This document shows positions 27,301 to 36,018 of a stretch of DNA of 46,524 nucleotides, one piece after another. The DNA is from DAMBHY01 sp032068765 (GTDB lineage Bacteria; Bacteroidota; Bacteroidia; Bacteroidales; Dysgonomonadaceae). Every line of letters starts with the position of its first letter. Within the stretch, counting starts at the first letter, position 1. The notes beneath the pieces are model-generated. The model was not told where the DNA came from and did no database searches. It saw only the letters and a list, made by a program, of their open reading frames with translations. Where the stretch lies: NCBI GenBank assembly GCA_032068765.1, contig DAMBHY010000017.1:1-46524 (forward strand), given 5' to 3'. The translations under genes and the position numbers were made by a program.

Positions 27301-28739
27301 ATAACATAGGTTTGAATGATTTGATAATTCGTGATGATAACGGACATACTGCTAATCTTACATTAACTTTGAATCAAACGAACTACGGAAAAATGTCCTA
27401 TAACGTTAAGTTAAGAATGAATGATTTCTTACTTCTAAATAATAATGAGCGCACAAATGAACAGGTTCATGGTAATCTGAAGTTGAGTGGAACCGTAGAT
27501 TTAAAAGGAACACCAAATGGTATTTTTGGAACCACTAATCTGTATAATGAAAGCGAATCTGAAGTAAATATAGAACTTCCGCAAACAGCATCAGCAAACA
27601 AATATAACGGAGTGATATATATAAATACAACCCTTCCTATTGATTCGATGGCATTTCTGAAAAAAAATGCAGGAGCTGATGAGCAAATTAATACAAGAGT
27701 TTCTTCTGTCATTCCTATCAATATACGAGGAAAAGTAACACTCGACCCGCGTATTAATATTGGAGTTTTAATTAATCCAACAACTGGAGATGCGATTTCT
27801 ATTAAAGGTGATGGCCAATTAGATATTTCTTATGATTCAAAATCAGACCCTTCTTTCTTGGTATTTGGAGACTATGTTGCACAGGATGGTAGTGTAAATT
27901 ACAATTTGCAGAGTCTGAAAAATGTCAAGTTCAGATTACGTGAAGGAAGTAAATTGTCTTTCTTAGGCGATCCGAAGAAAACCAATTTCCAAATTGTAGC
28001 ATATAATCGAGTTAAGGCTGATTTGACCACCTTAAGTGAAACATTTAAGGAATCTTCTTTAGCAAGTACAAGAGTTCCGGTGGATGCAATCCTTGACATT
28101 CAAGGGAATTTAGAAAAACTTTTGCTCAATTATGATATTGAACTTCCTGATGCATCTAATGACATCAAACAAAAGGTAAATAGTTTGATAAATACCGATG
28201 AAGTAAGAATCAGACAGTTCGCTTATCTTGTGACCACAGGAAATTTTTATCATTCCTCTGGAACACCTGAAATGTTGTTTACAGATAAGATGTTTACATC
28301 GTTTGCAGCAAATGCTTTAAGTAAAGGTTTGGATGCATTGTTTGCCGCGGCACTTGCTGATAACTGGACAATAAACACTAATCTCGAAACTGATGGTGGA
28401 AATTTCGATAATGTTCGTATGGGAGTGGATGTGTCTGGTAAATTCCTAGATGATAAGTTGCGTGTAACTACCAATTTGAGTTATGGTGATTCGCAAAATT
28501 ATGCAAGGCAACAAGCATTCTTGGGTGAATTTGAATTGGAATATGACGTTTATAATTGGTTGATGCTACGTGCTTATAATAGAGCTAACGAAAAGTTTTA
28601 TAAACGTGCACCTTACACACAAGGCGTGGGAGTTGTTGTTAAAAAGGATTCGAAGAGATTTAAGGATTTATTTAAATTCAGAATAAAAAAATCTAATAAA
28701 GAAAATCTTACTCCTAAAACTGATTCAATTAAGAACTAA
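24348..28739 (+). CDS. tamB: TamB-like translocation/assembly module protein
   Basis: A giant inner-membrane-anchored periplasmic protein (1463 residues from the TTG used here, about 1487 from 24276). It bridges to the outer membrane for protein and probably phospholipid transport. Most of it is repetitive beta-strand sequence (the AsmA/TamB beta-taco). The C-terminal DUF490 domain is recognisable: DYVAQDGSVNYNLQ, VKFRLREGSKLSFLGDPKKT, ILDIQGNLEKLLLNYDIELP and VRIRQFAYLVTTGNF. The TTG at 24348 would cut off the membrane anchor, so the true start probably lies upstream at a non-standard codon. It is followed 9 nt later by tamL. Confidence 0.93.
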   Translation: MFTIPSIQTKVAQFAVSKLKPKLQTEMSIKSVRIKFFNKVALGGVYIEDQKKDTLLYANEITVAANFLDALNNKLDFRSIEIKDFVANIDRKDKKSPHNFQFVIDAFSPKKKKPKDPNKTPFGLTFDDVRLTNGTVKYLVLSSPETPGMFNPDRLFFRNLSLRASAGSIDPIKLDAKIHKMDFWEHAGIKVENLVGFIRSENKKLMSNRIGLTLNNSDLRVTSAVYNLKTKEFSLRAKSERIEPKDAAIFSNRFMHLTKPFQFEADFLGKLPYLDVKNLKAFYGDGTYIEIVGLMSDLKRYADSDLNIDIKRLRTNPDDLQSLIRIGSKDYQLTKQLRALGNIDLSLSVRGKFSRFVYKGNIKTQQGSLQLNGKGSADKEFQNYTFEGPVKTQNLRLKRILGPKSNVDIDDATLSIVAKVVKRKGRPFEFSGRGNVASVMYKGAHYRNISFNGSYSQSNIRGFVAMNDGVNNFNLNANIRLKNNLDIDVKGNIHKLYLKPFLMRPNWENPYLTTRIDAHLSGKNIDNILGKIVMDSTQIVDKNFIYNPGPIQIEALRDSVGENRIELMSSFMEATIAGNYHFATIGKEVTQLLDQHLPTLINSSGKVRGLNPQNQFTFGILLKNTEDFSYAFALPFYNIEPGRINGNANLANSEVTVDAYLKRLMYGNNDIRESKINLFANQDTGIKLNVNTYLVQNNGYVNAHLNSLAYADSISNSLTYDVSNSSVSSSGEILANLDFLRSSNNSLETDINLYTSNAKLNQKDILIQPSQIRLLKGRIEVNKFGIRHGDMLLLGIDGTASQNINDELHVYFNDTELEPILTALNINNINGIVNGDLIVQRALKDPLIHTNNLQVDRVQIYKDTIGTLFVNGDMAANYSGLNLDSYLIKDGKKYLSINGFVPTSKESEAMNVDILMEDLPLKWVQPFAESTFSKMDGTINSKIKATGNTKSPITEGWLGIDNGLMQVAYTNVSYTITDTIQINRDNIGLNDLIIRDDNGHTANLTLTLNQTNYGKMSYNVKLRMNDFLLLNNNERTNEQVHGNLKLSGTVDLKGTPNGIFGTTNLYNESESEVNIELPQTASANKYNGVIYINTTLPIDSMAFLKKNAGADEQINTRVSSVIPINIRGKVTLDPRINIGVLINPTTGDAISIKGDGQLDISYDSKSDPSFLVFGDYVAQDGSVNYNLQSLKNVKFRLREGSKLSFLGDPKKTNFQIVAYNRVKADLTTLSETFKESSLASTRVPVDAILDIQGNLEKLLLNYDIELPDASNDIKQKVNSLINTDEVRIRQFAYLVTTGNFYHSSGTPEMLFTDKMFTSFAANALSKGLDALFAAALADNWTINTNLETDGGNFDNVRMGVDVSGKFLDDKLRVTTNLSYGDSQNYARQQAFLGEFELEYDVYNWLMLRAYNRANEKFYKRAPYTQGVGVVVKKDSKRFKDLFKFRIKKSNKENLTPKTDSIKN

Positions 28740-28748
28740 TTCAAGAGC

Positions 28749-31046
28749 ATGAAAAAATATTGTATATATATATTTCTATTTACACTACTTGTATCTTGCG
28801 ACGTCACAAAACGAGTTCCTGATGGAAGTTACTTATTGGATAAAGTTAAGATTGATACCGATACAAAATACGTTAAGAGTTCTGAGCTGAAACCTTTTGT
28901 ACGTCAGAAACCGAATTCCTCTGTTCCTATTATCGGTAAATGGAAACTTATGTTGTTCAATATGGCTGGCAATGATTCTACATGGTCCAACAGACAATTG
29001 AAGAAATTGGGTGAACCGCCTGTGTTGTTCAGCGAGCGTCTTACCGATATTTCTATGGAGCAAATTAGACTTGAATTGAAAAACAGAGGATATTTGCATG
29101 CGGAAGTTGATACTACAATAGTGCGGAAAGACAAAAAAGCAAAAGTCACCTATGAAGTAACGGGGAATGATCCGTATTTAATTAGGAATTATAAAGATAC
29201 CATTGCTTCAGTTGATTCCACCATTTATAAGATTTTGAAAGATGAAAAGCGATTGAAACTTATTGCTAAAGGCGATTTGTTTGATCTTAAGGTTTTGGAT
29301 AAAAATAGATCTGATATAACGCGTGTTTTGAGAAACAACGGATATTATAATTTTCCCAAAGAAAATCTTTATTTCCTCGCAGATACTACCGTCGGAAATC
29401 ATCAGGTAGATTTAACTTTAGGATTGAATAATCCATCTGATACTACCAATTACAAACCATATTACATGCGTTTGATAACTGTATATAATGATGTTGATGA
29501 AGGTGTAAGAAACGAACATACTGCCGGTAATTATTCACAAAAACTGGATACGACATATTACAGAAATTTGCGAGTTATATCAAAATCGGATGAAAAGTTT
29601 CTTACTACGCAATCTATATATTACAATACATTCATCCGTCCCGGTAAGTTATACAGCGATAAGACGATTGAGCGTACCTATTCTTCTTTGAATAATTTAG
29701 GCTCTGTAAGTCAGACCAGTATTAATTTGTTTCCTGTTCTAAAGAACGATTCAAATTTTATTGATACTCAAATTTCTATATATCCCGGAGCATTGCACTA
29801 TATGCAATTTGGAATCGACGGTACGAACTCTGCTGGAGATTTGGGAATTGCTTCGAATGTCATGTATGAACATCGAAATCTTTTCCATGGAGGAGAAAGA
29901 TTAAGAGTGACTGTGAATGGAGCTTACGAATTTATTTCAAAGACAGATAGTACCAATCTTTTAGATAGAAGTTACTATGAATATGGTTCAGAAGTTTCTC
30001 TGATGGTGCCACAGCTTTTGTTTCCCTGGATTTTAAAAAGTTTGAAAGATCAGCCATTGGCATCTACTGAATTTGCGATAGGAGCTAATTTCCAAAAACG
30101 CCCTGAATATCTTAGACAGTTCTTCAACTTATCTTCAAGATTCTATTGGACAAACTTAAATTTCAGACTATCACATGTTTTAGAGCCCTTATCTATTAAC
30201 TATGTGCGTATGCCTTGGAAATCTCAACGGTTTGTAGACGAATATTTGAGCGGCAATAACGCTATTTTGAGATACAGTTACGATGACCAGTTTATTGTAC
30301 TTTCATCTTACAGAGTTTCTTTTTCAAATGCGACAACCGACCTTCTGCCTAAATATCCATTCAGAGCTAGAGCCGGAATTGAAGTTGCAGGACATCTGCC
30401 ACGTTTGGTTACAGCATTGGGAGGTAGTAAAAAGAATGAAGATGGCTTTTATGAAATATGGAAAACATCTTACGCAGAATATGTAAAAGGCGATTTTGAT
30501 ATAGCACCAACTTTCCCGATAACCCCGGATGACGTAATAGCTGCACATTTCGCCTTAGGAATTGGTTATCCATATGGAAATTCGGTGGTTCTTCCTTTTG
30601 AAAAAAGATATTTTTCCGGAGGTGCAAATAGTGTGAGAGGCTGGAGTACCCGTACTTTGGGCCCCGGTTCCTATGTTCCCGATTCTATTGGATATGATTT
30701 TGGAAATCAGGTTGGCGACATAAAACTGGATATGAGTATTGAATATCGTAGGAAATTGAATAAATTGTTTGAATTGGCAACTTTTATAGATGCCGGAAAT
30801 ATTTGGACAATTAAACCTTATGAAAACCAGCTAATGGGAGATTTTAAATGGAACAGATTTTATAAAGAAATTGCAATGGCATATGGTTTAGGTTTGCGTG
30901 TAAATCTCAATTTCCTATTGTTACGTGCAGATTTTGGAATGAAGGCATATAATCCTGCGCTTGCTGAAGGACAAAGATGGACGATATTTAAGCCCGAATT
31001 CAAACGTGATTTCGCCTGGCATTTCGCAATCGGTTATCCATTCTGA
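28749..31046 (+). CDS. tamL: TamL, lipoprotein TamA/BamA-family outer-membrane protein
   Basis: A 765-residue Omp85-family protein. A lipoprotein signal peptide ends at LVSC (about Cys16), a feature of the Bacteroidetes TamA counterpart TamL. POTRA-type domains follow (about 30-330), then a 16-strand barrel with the lid-lock motif VRGW in ANSVRGWSTRTLGPG (about 628-642) and a C-terminal aromatic strand ending FAIGYPF. It partners with TamB encoded 9 nt upstream to insert outer-membrane proteins. Other Omp85 members (BamA) are longer and not lipidated. A strong two-way terminator follows. Confidence 0.93.
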   Translation: MKKYCIYIFLFTLLVSCDVTKRVPDGSYLLDKVKIDTDTKYVKSSELKPFVRQKPNSSVPIIGKWKLMLFNMAGNDSTWSNRQLKKLGEPPVLFSERLTDISMEQIRLELKNRGYLHAEVDTTIVRKDKKAKVTYEVTGNDPYLIRNYKDTIASVDSTIYKILKDEKRLKLIAKGDLFDLKVLDKNRSDITRVLRNNGYYNFPKENLYFLADTTVGNHQVDLTLGLNNPSDTTNYKPYYMRLITVYNDVDEGVRNEHTAGNYSQKLDTTYYRNLRVISKSDEKFLTTQSIYYNTFIRPGKLYSDKTIERTYSSLNNLGSVSQTSINLFPVLKNDSNFIDTQISIYPGALHYMQFGIDGTNSAGDLGIASNVMYEHRNLFHGGERLRVTVNGAYEFISKTDSTNLLDRSYYEYGSEVSLMVPQLLFPWILKSLKDQPLASTEFAIGANFQKRPEYLRQFFNLSSRFYWTNLNFRLSHVLEPLSINYVRMPWKSQRFVDEYLSGNNAILRYSYDDQFIVLSSYRVSFSNATTDLLPKYPFRARAGIEVAGHLPRLVTALGGSKKNEDGFYEIWKTSYAEYVKGDFDIAPTFPITPDDVIAAHFALGIGYPYGNSVVLPFEKRYFSGGANSVRGWSTRTLGPGSYVPDSIGYDFGNQVGDIKLDMSIEYRRKLNKLFELATFIDAGNIWTIKPYENQLMGDFKWNRFYKEIAMAYGLGLRVNLNFLLLRADFGMKAYNPALAEGQRWTIFKPEFKRDFAWHFAIGYPF

Positions 31047-31050
31047 TAAA

Positions 31051-31094
31051 TTAAAATAGAAAAAGCTCCTTTCGAGGAGCTTTTTCTATTTTAA
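31051..31094. terminator. very strong bidirectional terminator (UUCG loop)
   Basis: A 20-bp perfect stem, TTAAAATAGAAAAAGCTCCT with its complement, closing on a TTCG tetraloop at 31071-31074. It lies between convergent tamL and speA and overlaps both T-tracts. Confidence 0.9.
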
Positions 31095-31107
31095 ATAAGT
31101 AAGTGTA

Positions 31108-33006
31108 TTATTCCAAGTATGTATAACCATAGAGTCCGGAACGATAGTTAGATAGAAATTCTTTACCTTCTTCCACTGAAATTTTTCCTTGCTTTACAGA
31201 ACTCATAACCCAAGTTTCAACGGTTCTTACCAACTTCTTTGAATTATATTGCGCATATTCCAAAACTTCCGCAACGGATTCACCATCTATTACCTGATCA
31301 ATTTTATAACCGCTAGTATCCGTGGAAACATGCACTACGTTAGTATCTCCGAAAAGATTGTGTAAATCTCCAAGAATTTCCTGATAAGCACCTACTAAGA
31401 ACACTCCAATATAATAAGGTTCATTTTTCTTCAAAGTATGAACAGGAAGATATGAAGAATGAAATCCGTCCTGAGATGTAAAATTCGCAATCTTACCGTC
31501 AGAATCACATGTTATGTCCTGTAAAGTTGCCGTACGTTCAGGTTTTTCATCCAAACGATGGATTGGAATGATTGGAAAGATCTGGTCAATAGCCCATGAA
31601 TCAGGTAAAGATTGAAAAAGTGAGAAATTACAGAAATATTTGTCGGGTAAAAGACTTGACAATTGGCGTAATTCTTCTGGAGCATGTTTGCTACGGTTTG
31701 TGCTGATGTTGATTTCACGAGCGATGGAGAAATAAAGTTGCTCCACCTGCGCACGGGTTTTCAAATCAAGCATACCAAGGCTGAATAAGTCCAGTGACTC
31801 TTCACGGATCTGTTGGGCGTCATGCCATGCTTCAAGCATTCTTTGAGAAGTAAGAGAATCCCAAATATTGTATAATTCTTTTACCAATTCATGGTCGTCC
31901 TCTTGTATTTCTATTTTTTCATCCCATTCGGGGAAAGTAGCTGTTTCCAGAACTTCAAAAACCAATACGGAATGATGCGCAGTTAAAGCTCTACCGGATT
32001 CAGTAATGATGTTTGGATGAGGAATTTCGTTTTTATTGGCGGCATCTACAAATGTGAAAACAGAGTCGTTCACATATTCCTGAATGGAGTAGTTAATGCT
32101 GTTTTCACTATACGAAGAACGTGTGCCGTCATAATCTACTCCCAAGCCTCCGCCGATGTCTACAAATTCTACTGCGAAGCCCAATGAATGAAGCTGCACA
32201 TAGAATTGAGCAGCTTCACGAAGCGCTGTTTTAATGCGGCGAATTTTGGTTATTTGGCTGCCAATATGGAAATGGATAAGTCGGAGACAATCCACCATAT
32301 TATGCTTTCTCAAAATCTCCATTGCTTCCAGCAATTCGCTGGAGTTTAATCCAAATTTACTGCCGTCCCCACCTGATTCTTCCCATTTTCCGCTGCCGGA
32401 ACTTGCAAGCTTGATACGTATACCTATATTTGGTTTCACTTTCAACCGTTTGGCAATTTGTATAGTTAAATCCAGTTCGTTTAGTTTTTCAACTACAATA
32501 AAAACCGTTTTACCCATCTTTTGGGCAAGCAGGGCAAGTTCTATATAACTTTCGTCTTTATATCCATTGCAGATGATAAGCGAATTTTGGTCGGTATTGA
32601 TGGCAAGAACTGCATGTAATTCTGGTTTTGAACCAGCTTCCAAACCTATATTAAAACGTTTGCCGTAAGAAACGATTTCTTCTACCACCTGGCGCATCTG
32701 ATTTACTTTGATCGGGTAGATGATATAGTTTTGAGCCTGATATTCGTATTCTTTCGATGCTGCCTGAAAACTGCTTGATATCTTTTCAATTCGGTTGTCA
32801 AGGATTTCAGGGAAACGGATTAAAACAGGTGAAGTTACATCGCGCAGGTATAATTCCCGCATCAAATCGTTCAAATCAATTTTATTTGTATCTGATTTGC
32901 GAGGCGTAACTTGTACGTTCCCTTTTTCGTTGATGGAAAAATAACCATTGCCCCAGCCATTGATGTTATATAACTCTTCCGAGTCTTCGATGCGCCATTT
33001 TCTCAT
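31108..33006 (-). CDS. speA: biosynthetic arginine decarboxylase
   Basis: A 632-residue PLP enzyme that converts arginine to agmatine, the first step of agmatine-route polyamine synthesis. It has the PLP lysine in YPIKVNQ (Lys100), the glycine-rich phosphate-binding VDIGGGLGVDYDGT, and an active-site ITESGRAL. Length and sequence fit the SpeA (fold III) family rather than ornithine decarboxylases. It is transcribed alone from a TATTTTTG -7 element. It likely acts with NspC, encoded about 3 kb away on the same strand. Confidence 0.96.
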   Translation of the reverse strand: MRKWRIEDSEELYNINGWGNGYFSINEKGNVQVTPRKSDTNKIDLNDLMRELYLRDVTSPVLIRFPEILDNRIEKISSSFQAASKEYEYQAQNYIIYPIKVNQMRQVVEEIVSYGKRFNIGLEAGSKPELHAVLAINTDQNSLIICNGYKDESYIELALLAQKMGKTVFIVVEKLNELDLTIQIAKRLKVKPNIGIRIKLASSGSGKWEESGGDGSKFGLNSSELLEAMEILRKHNMVDCLRLIHFHIGSQITKIRRIKTALREAAQFYVQLHSLGFAVEFVDIGGGLGVDYDGTRSSYSENSINYSIQEYVNDSVFTFVDAANKNEIPHPNIITESGRALTAHHSVLVFEVLETATFPEWDEKIEIQEDDHELVKELYNIWDSLTSQRMLEAWHDAQQIREESLDLFSLGMLDLKTRAQVEQLYFSIAREINISTNRSKHAPEELRQLSSLLPDKYFCNFSLFQSLPDSWAIDQIFPIIPIHRLDEKPERTATLQDITCDSDGKIANFTSQDGFHSSYLPVHTLKKNEPYYIGVFLVGAYQEILGDLHNLFGDTNVVHVSTDTSGYKIDQVIDGESVAEVLEYAQYNSKKLVRTVETWVMSSVKQGKISVEEGKEFLSNYRSGLYGYTYLE

Positions 33007-33047
33007 TTATTCAGTAAAGTTTTTATTAAGAGTGATAATATTTTACA

Positions 33048-33055
33048 CAAAAATA
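33048..33055 (-). promoter_or_regulatory. -7 element for speA
   Basis: Reads TATTTTTG on the minus strand, 42 nt before the speA ATG. No clear -33 partner at 19-20 nt. Confidence 0.45.
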
Positions 33056-33114
33056 CACATTATTTTTAACGTAATGGTATTTTGAAAGTTTAAGTGATAG
33101 CTATTATCCATATC

Positions 33115-33154
33115 AAATAAAACAAAGAAAGCTGCCAAATCATGTTTGACAGCT
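33115..33154 (-). terminator. intrinsic terminator after rplI
   Basis: On the minus strand, the stem AGCTGTCAAA / TTTGGCAGCT (one U-G wobble, 5-nt loop) runs into a T-rich stretch. It ends the rpsF-rpsR-rplI operon and lies upstream of the speA promoter. Confidence 0.7.
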
Positions 33155-33190
33155 CTCTCCAAGTATAGAAATTTTTAAAATCTTCTTTTA

Positions 33191-33634
33191 TTATTCTGAT
33201 ACAACTTCGAAAGGTATTTCTACAGATACTTCTTTGTGAAGTTTTGCAATAGCGGTGTATTTACCGATTTCTTTTACCGAATCTTTGATAACAATTTTTT
33301 TACGATCGATGTCAAATCCTTTTTCTTTCAATGCATCAGCAATCTGGATGTTAGTTACAGAACCGAAAATTGTACCTGTTGAGCTTGTTTTTGCACCAAT
33401 AGTCAAGTTTACACCTTCCATTTTTGCAGCCAGCTCTTGAGCGTCGCTTTTTATTTTTTCAAGTTTGTGCGCGCGTTGTTTCAGGTTTTCTTCCAACATT
33501 TTCTTAGCAGAAGGAGTAGCGATGTACGCCTTTCCTTGAGGAATCAAGTAATTACGTCCATATCCGCTTTTCACGTTTACGATATCATCTTTGTAGCCCA
33601 AGTTTGCTACATCTTCTTTTAAAATTAATTCCAT
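33191..33634 (-). CDS. rplI: 50S ribosomal protein L9
   Basis: A 147-residue L9 that binds 23S rRNA and reaches across ribosomes. The N-terminal rRNA-binding signature LKEDVANLGYKDDIVNVKSG and GYGRNYLIPQGKA is complete. A long central helix and a C-terminal domain follow (GSVTNIQIADALKEKGF). It is the last gene of the rpsF-rpsR-rplI operon, 16 nt after rpsR. Confidence 0.98.
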   Translation of the reverse strand: MELILKEDVANLGYKDDIVNVKSGYGRNYLIPQGKAYIATPSAKKMLEENLKQRAHKLEKIKSDAQELAAKMEGVNLTIGAKTSSTGTIFGSVTNIQIADALKEKGFDIDRKKIVIKDSVKEIGKYTAIAKLHKEVSVEIPFEVVSE

Positions 33635-33650
33635 GTTTTGCTCCTCCTAA

Positions 33651-33917
33651 TTATTTCATTAAATCGGCTACGTATGGAAGCAGAGCAATGTGACGAGCTC
33701 TTTTTACTGCTTGCGCAATACGACGTTGAAACTTCAGTGATGTTCCGGTAATTCTGCGAGGAAGGATTTTGCCTTGCTCGTTCAAGAATTTTTTCAAAAA
33801 TTCTGGATCTTTATAGTCAATATATTTGATTCCATTTTTTTTGAAACGGCAATATTTTTTCTTTTTCACGTCCACTGATAGTGGAGTAAGATATCTTATT
33901 TCAGATTGTTTAGCCAT
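33651..33917 (-). CDS. rpsR: 30S ribosomal protein S18
   Basis: An 88-residue S18, partner of S6 on the 30S platform. Core motifs: KYCRFKKNGIKYIDYKD, FLNEQGKILPRRITG and QRRIAQAVKRARHIALLPY. Its start overlaps the rpsF stop region by 8 nt, so the two are translationally coupled. There is a single Cys, so no zinc site. Confidence 0.98.
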   Translation of the reverse strand: MAKQSEIRYLTPLSVDVKKKKYCRFKKNGIKYIDYKDPEFLKKFLNEQGKILPRRITGTSLKFQRRIAQAVKRARHIALLPYVADLMK

Positions 33918-34329
33918 TGTTTTGATTCTCCTTTAATTCGTTAGTAGTTTGTGCCACAGGTTCAGCATGCTTTTCTTCGCGTTGAGCGTCTTGCTTTTTG
34001 TTTGATTTGTTGTGGCGTCTTTTTTCTGCGTATTCCAACGCAAATTTGTCTTGTTTAACGGTTAAGAATCTTATAACACGTTCGTCACGTCGGAAGTTAA
34101 TTTCCAATTTTTCAATCGTATCAGGATTTGCCTTAAACTCTATAAGGTTGTAAAATCCTGTTGATTTTTTGTCGATAGGGTAAGCTAATTTGCGCAATCC
34201 CCAGTTTTCTTCGTTGACAATTTCGGCTCCTTGTTCTTTCAGAAGGGATGTAAATTTTTCAACCGCTTCCTTCATCTGAGGTTCAGACAAAACGGGAGTC
34301 AAAATGAAAACGGCTTCGTAATTGTTCAT
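33910..34329 (-). CDS. rpsF: 30S ribosomal protein S6
   Basis: A 139-residue S6 that binds 16S rRNA with S18. The ferredoxin-like core starts MNNYEAVFILTPVLSEPQM and includes WGLRKLAYPIDKKSTGFYNL. After about residue 108 there is a low-complexity Lys/Gln/Glu/Asn tail (KRRHNKSNKKQ...), making it longer than the E. coli unprocessed core. It is first in the operon, with a textbook promoter upstream. No ssb gene is present, as usual in Bacteroidetes. Confidence 0.97.
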   Translation of the reverse strand: MNNYEAVFILTPVLSEPQMKEAVEKFTSLLKEQGAEIVNEENWGLRKLAYPIDKKSTGFYNLIEFKANPDTIEKLEINFRRDERVIRFLTVKQDKFALEYAEKRRHNKSNKKQDAQREEKHAEPVAQTTNELKENQNNG

Positions 34330-34385
34330 ACTCGAAAAATGATTATTAATTAATTTGATTATTTTAAATTCTCGATTTAAAGGCG

Positions 34386-34416
34386 CAAAGATACGTTTTT
34401 ATTTTTTATCTGCAAA
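34386..34416 (-). promoter_or_regulatory. full Bacteroidetes promoter of rpsF-rpsR-rplI
   Basis: On the minus strand, TTTG (34416-34413), exactly 19 nt, then TATCTTTG (34393-34386). This matches the -33/-7 consensus in sequence and spacing. The leader to the rpsF ATG is about 50 nt and AU-rich, with a small TTTAAAT / ATTTAAA hairpin. Confidence 0.85.
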
Positions 34417-34578
34417 GAAAGTCAATTCTATAAATGAAAAATTAAGAATTTAAAAATGAAAATAAGGCGTAGAGTAAAAGCCTGAAACTCAAACTAGCAG
34501 TTTGCCAATTTGGTGCTATAGTAATATCTCAAAACATCATTTTCTGGATGCTACAGCCTGATTTTTGGAGGAAAAATC

Positions 34579-35409
34579 TCAGATTTCCACCTCTTCATCT
34601 GTATAGTTTAAAATTTCGGAAAGGAAATGATAGCCGCAATTGTTGCAATAGTTGGCGGTAAGTTTGTTGTTAGTTTTGCAACTCGGACATTTTTTCTTCG
34701 GAGAGCGATTGCTTTTTGCTATCTCGGCAGTAACTATACCAGTTGGAATGGCAATGATAGAATAACCGATTACCATGGCGATAGATGAGATGAGTTTGCC
34801 GGCAACGGTATGTGGAACAATGTCACCATAACCTACGGTTGTAATGGTGATAACCGCCCAATAGATACTCTCAGGAATATTGCGGAAACCATTTTCCTCA
34901 CCTTCTACCACATACATGATGGTGCCTAGGAATACAACAATAAGGCTGAGTGCCAAAAAGAATGTAGTGATTTTGTAAATGGCAGATTTGATGGCTTCCC
35001 AAAGACGGGCTGATTCAGTTGTGAAACGTCCTAGTTTGAGGATGCGGAATACTCTGAACAAACGGAATATTCTGAAAACTATCATGTAGCTAGTTCCTGC
35101 CAAAAATAATCCAACATAAGTGGGGATTGTAGACAAAAAATCTATGATGCCGTAGAAACTGAAAATATATTGCACAGGGCGAGGATGCACACATATTCTC
35201 GAAATATATTCGATAGTGAAAAGTATGGTGAAAAACCATTCTGCTGCATTGAAAAAGGTGGGAGATTTTATTCGAAAACTTGTGATGCTGTCGAACATCA
35301 GAATAATTACACTTACGACGATAGCAATCAAGAGGATTTCGTCAAAAATCCGTCCTTTTTTTGTGTCAGACTTAAATATAATGGAATACCATCGTTGGCG
35401 TAGTGTCAT
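34579..35409 (-). CDS. voltage-gated-type potassium channel with C-terminal zinc ribbon
   Basis: A 276-residue 6-TM Kv-like channel. S1-S3 span about 22-105. S4 carries evenly spaced arginines (Arg113, 116, 119, 122 in RIFRLFRVFR). The pore helix and selectivity filter TVGYGD lie at 191-196, and S6 is about 206-228. A cytosolic tail ends in a four-Cys zinc ribbon (CPSCKTNNKL, then CNNCGY; about 244-262). There is no RCK domain. It is the last gene after ruvA (11-nt gap) in the nspC-ruvA-channel operon. Gating and metal response are unknown. Confidence 0.93.
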   Translation of the reverse strand: MTLRQRWYSIIFKSDTKKGRIFDEILLIAIVVSVIILMFDSITSFRIKSPTFFNAAEWFFTILFTIEYISRICVHPRPVQYIFSFYGIIDFLSTIPTYVGLFLAGTSYMIVFRIFRLFRVFRILKLGRFTTESARLWEAIKSAIYKITTFFLALSLIVVFLGTIMYVVEGEENGFRNIPESIYWAVITITTVGYGDIVPHTVAGKLISSIAMVIGYSIIAIPTGIVTAEIAKSNRSPKKKCPSCKTNNKLTANYCNNCGYHFLSEILNYTDEEVEI

Positions 35410-35420
35410 AGCTGAGATTT

Positions 35421-36008
35421 TTAAAGTATTTTCAATGCTTCTTTAATGATACCTTCTACCGATAATGTGTGATTGTTTTTCACCACTTTTGAAACTGCTT
35501 TTTGAGAATTGGCAGCGGTGAAACCAAGCATAACCAGAGCCGAGATGGCTTCCTGTCCTGTCATTGAAATGTTGCTTCCGGGCATCACAACTGCTGCGCC
35601 GTCTGCCGAAAGTTTTATTTTGTCGCGCAGGTCTACGATGATGCGTTGTGCCGTTTTTGCTCCAATACCTTTTACCGATTGCAACACAGAAACATTTTCC
35701 GACGTGATTACTGATTCCAGTTCTGCCGGTGTCAATGAGGAAAGTATCACGCGGGCGGTGCTGGGTCCAACTCCTGAAACGCTGATTAACAAAGTAAATA
35801 ATTCACGCTCCCGTTTATCTGAAAATCCAAAAAGTACATGTGCGTCCTCGCGGATAGATTCGTAAACGTATATTTTTGCTGCATTGCTTTCGTTGAGTGC
35901 TGTGTAGGTGTTGAGAGTAATGTTGGCAATGTATCCAACGCCGTTGCAATCAATGGTGATTGACGTTGGCGTAATTTCTGCGACTTCTCCTTTTATATAT
36001 TCTAACAT
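35421..36008 (-). CDS. ruvA: Holliday junction branch-migration protein RuvA
   Basis: A 195-residue junction-binding subunit of RuvABC. The N-terminal OB-fold starts MLEYIKGEVAEITPTSITID. The central tandem helix-hairpin-helix domain has LISVSGVGPSTARVILS and LQSVKGIGAKTAQRIIVDL. The mobile C-terminal domain III that contacts RuvB follows (EAISALVMLGFTAANSQKAV). Length is typical. It is preceded by nspC (10-nt gap) and followed by the channel gene (11-nt gap). Confidence 0.97.
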   Translation of the reverse strand: MLEYIKGEVAEITPTSITIDCNGVGYIANITLNTYTALNESNAAKIYVYESIREDAHVLFGFSDKRERELFTLLISVSGVGPSTARVILSSLTPAELESVITSENVSVLQSVKGIGAKTAQRIIVDLRDKIKLSADGAAVVMPGSNISMTGQEAISALVMLGFTAANSQKAVSKVVKNNHTLSVEGIIKEALKIL

Positions 36009-36018
36009 GTTTGTATTT

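Noticed and set aside
34330..34385. S6:S18-binding autoregulatory leader of rpsF
   Set aside because: The short leader has only a weak AT hairpin; I could not find the CCG-containing bulge of the known motif.
34560..34578. Terminator GATTTTT-GGAGG-AAAAATC after the channel gene
   Set aside because: The stem is almost all A-T and lacks a following T-tract, so it is too weak to list.
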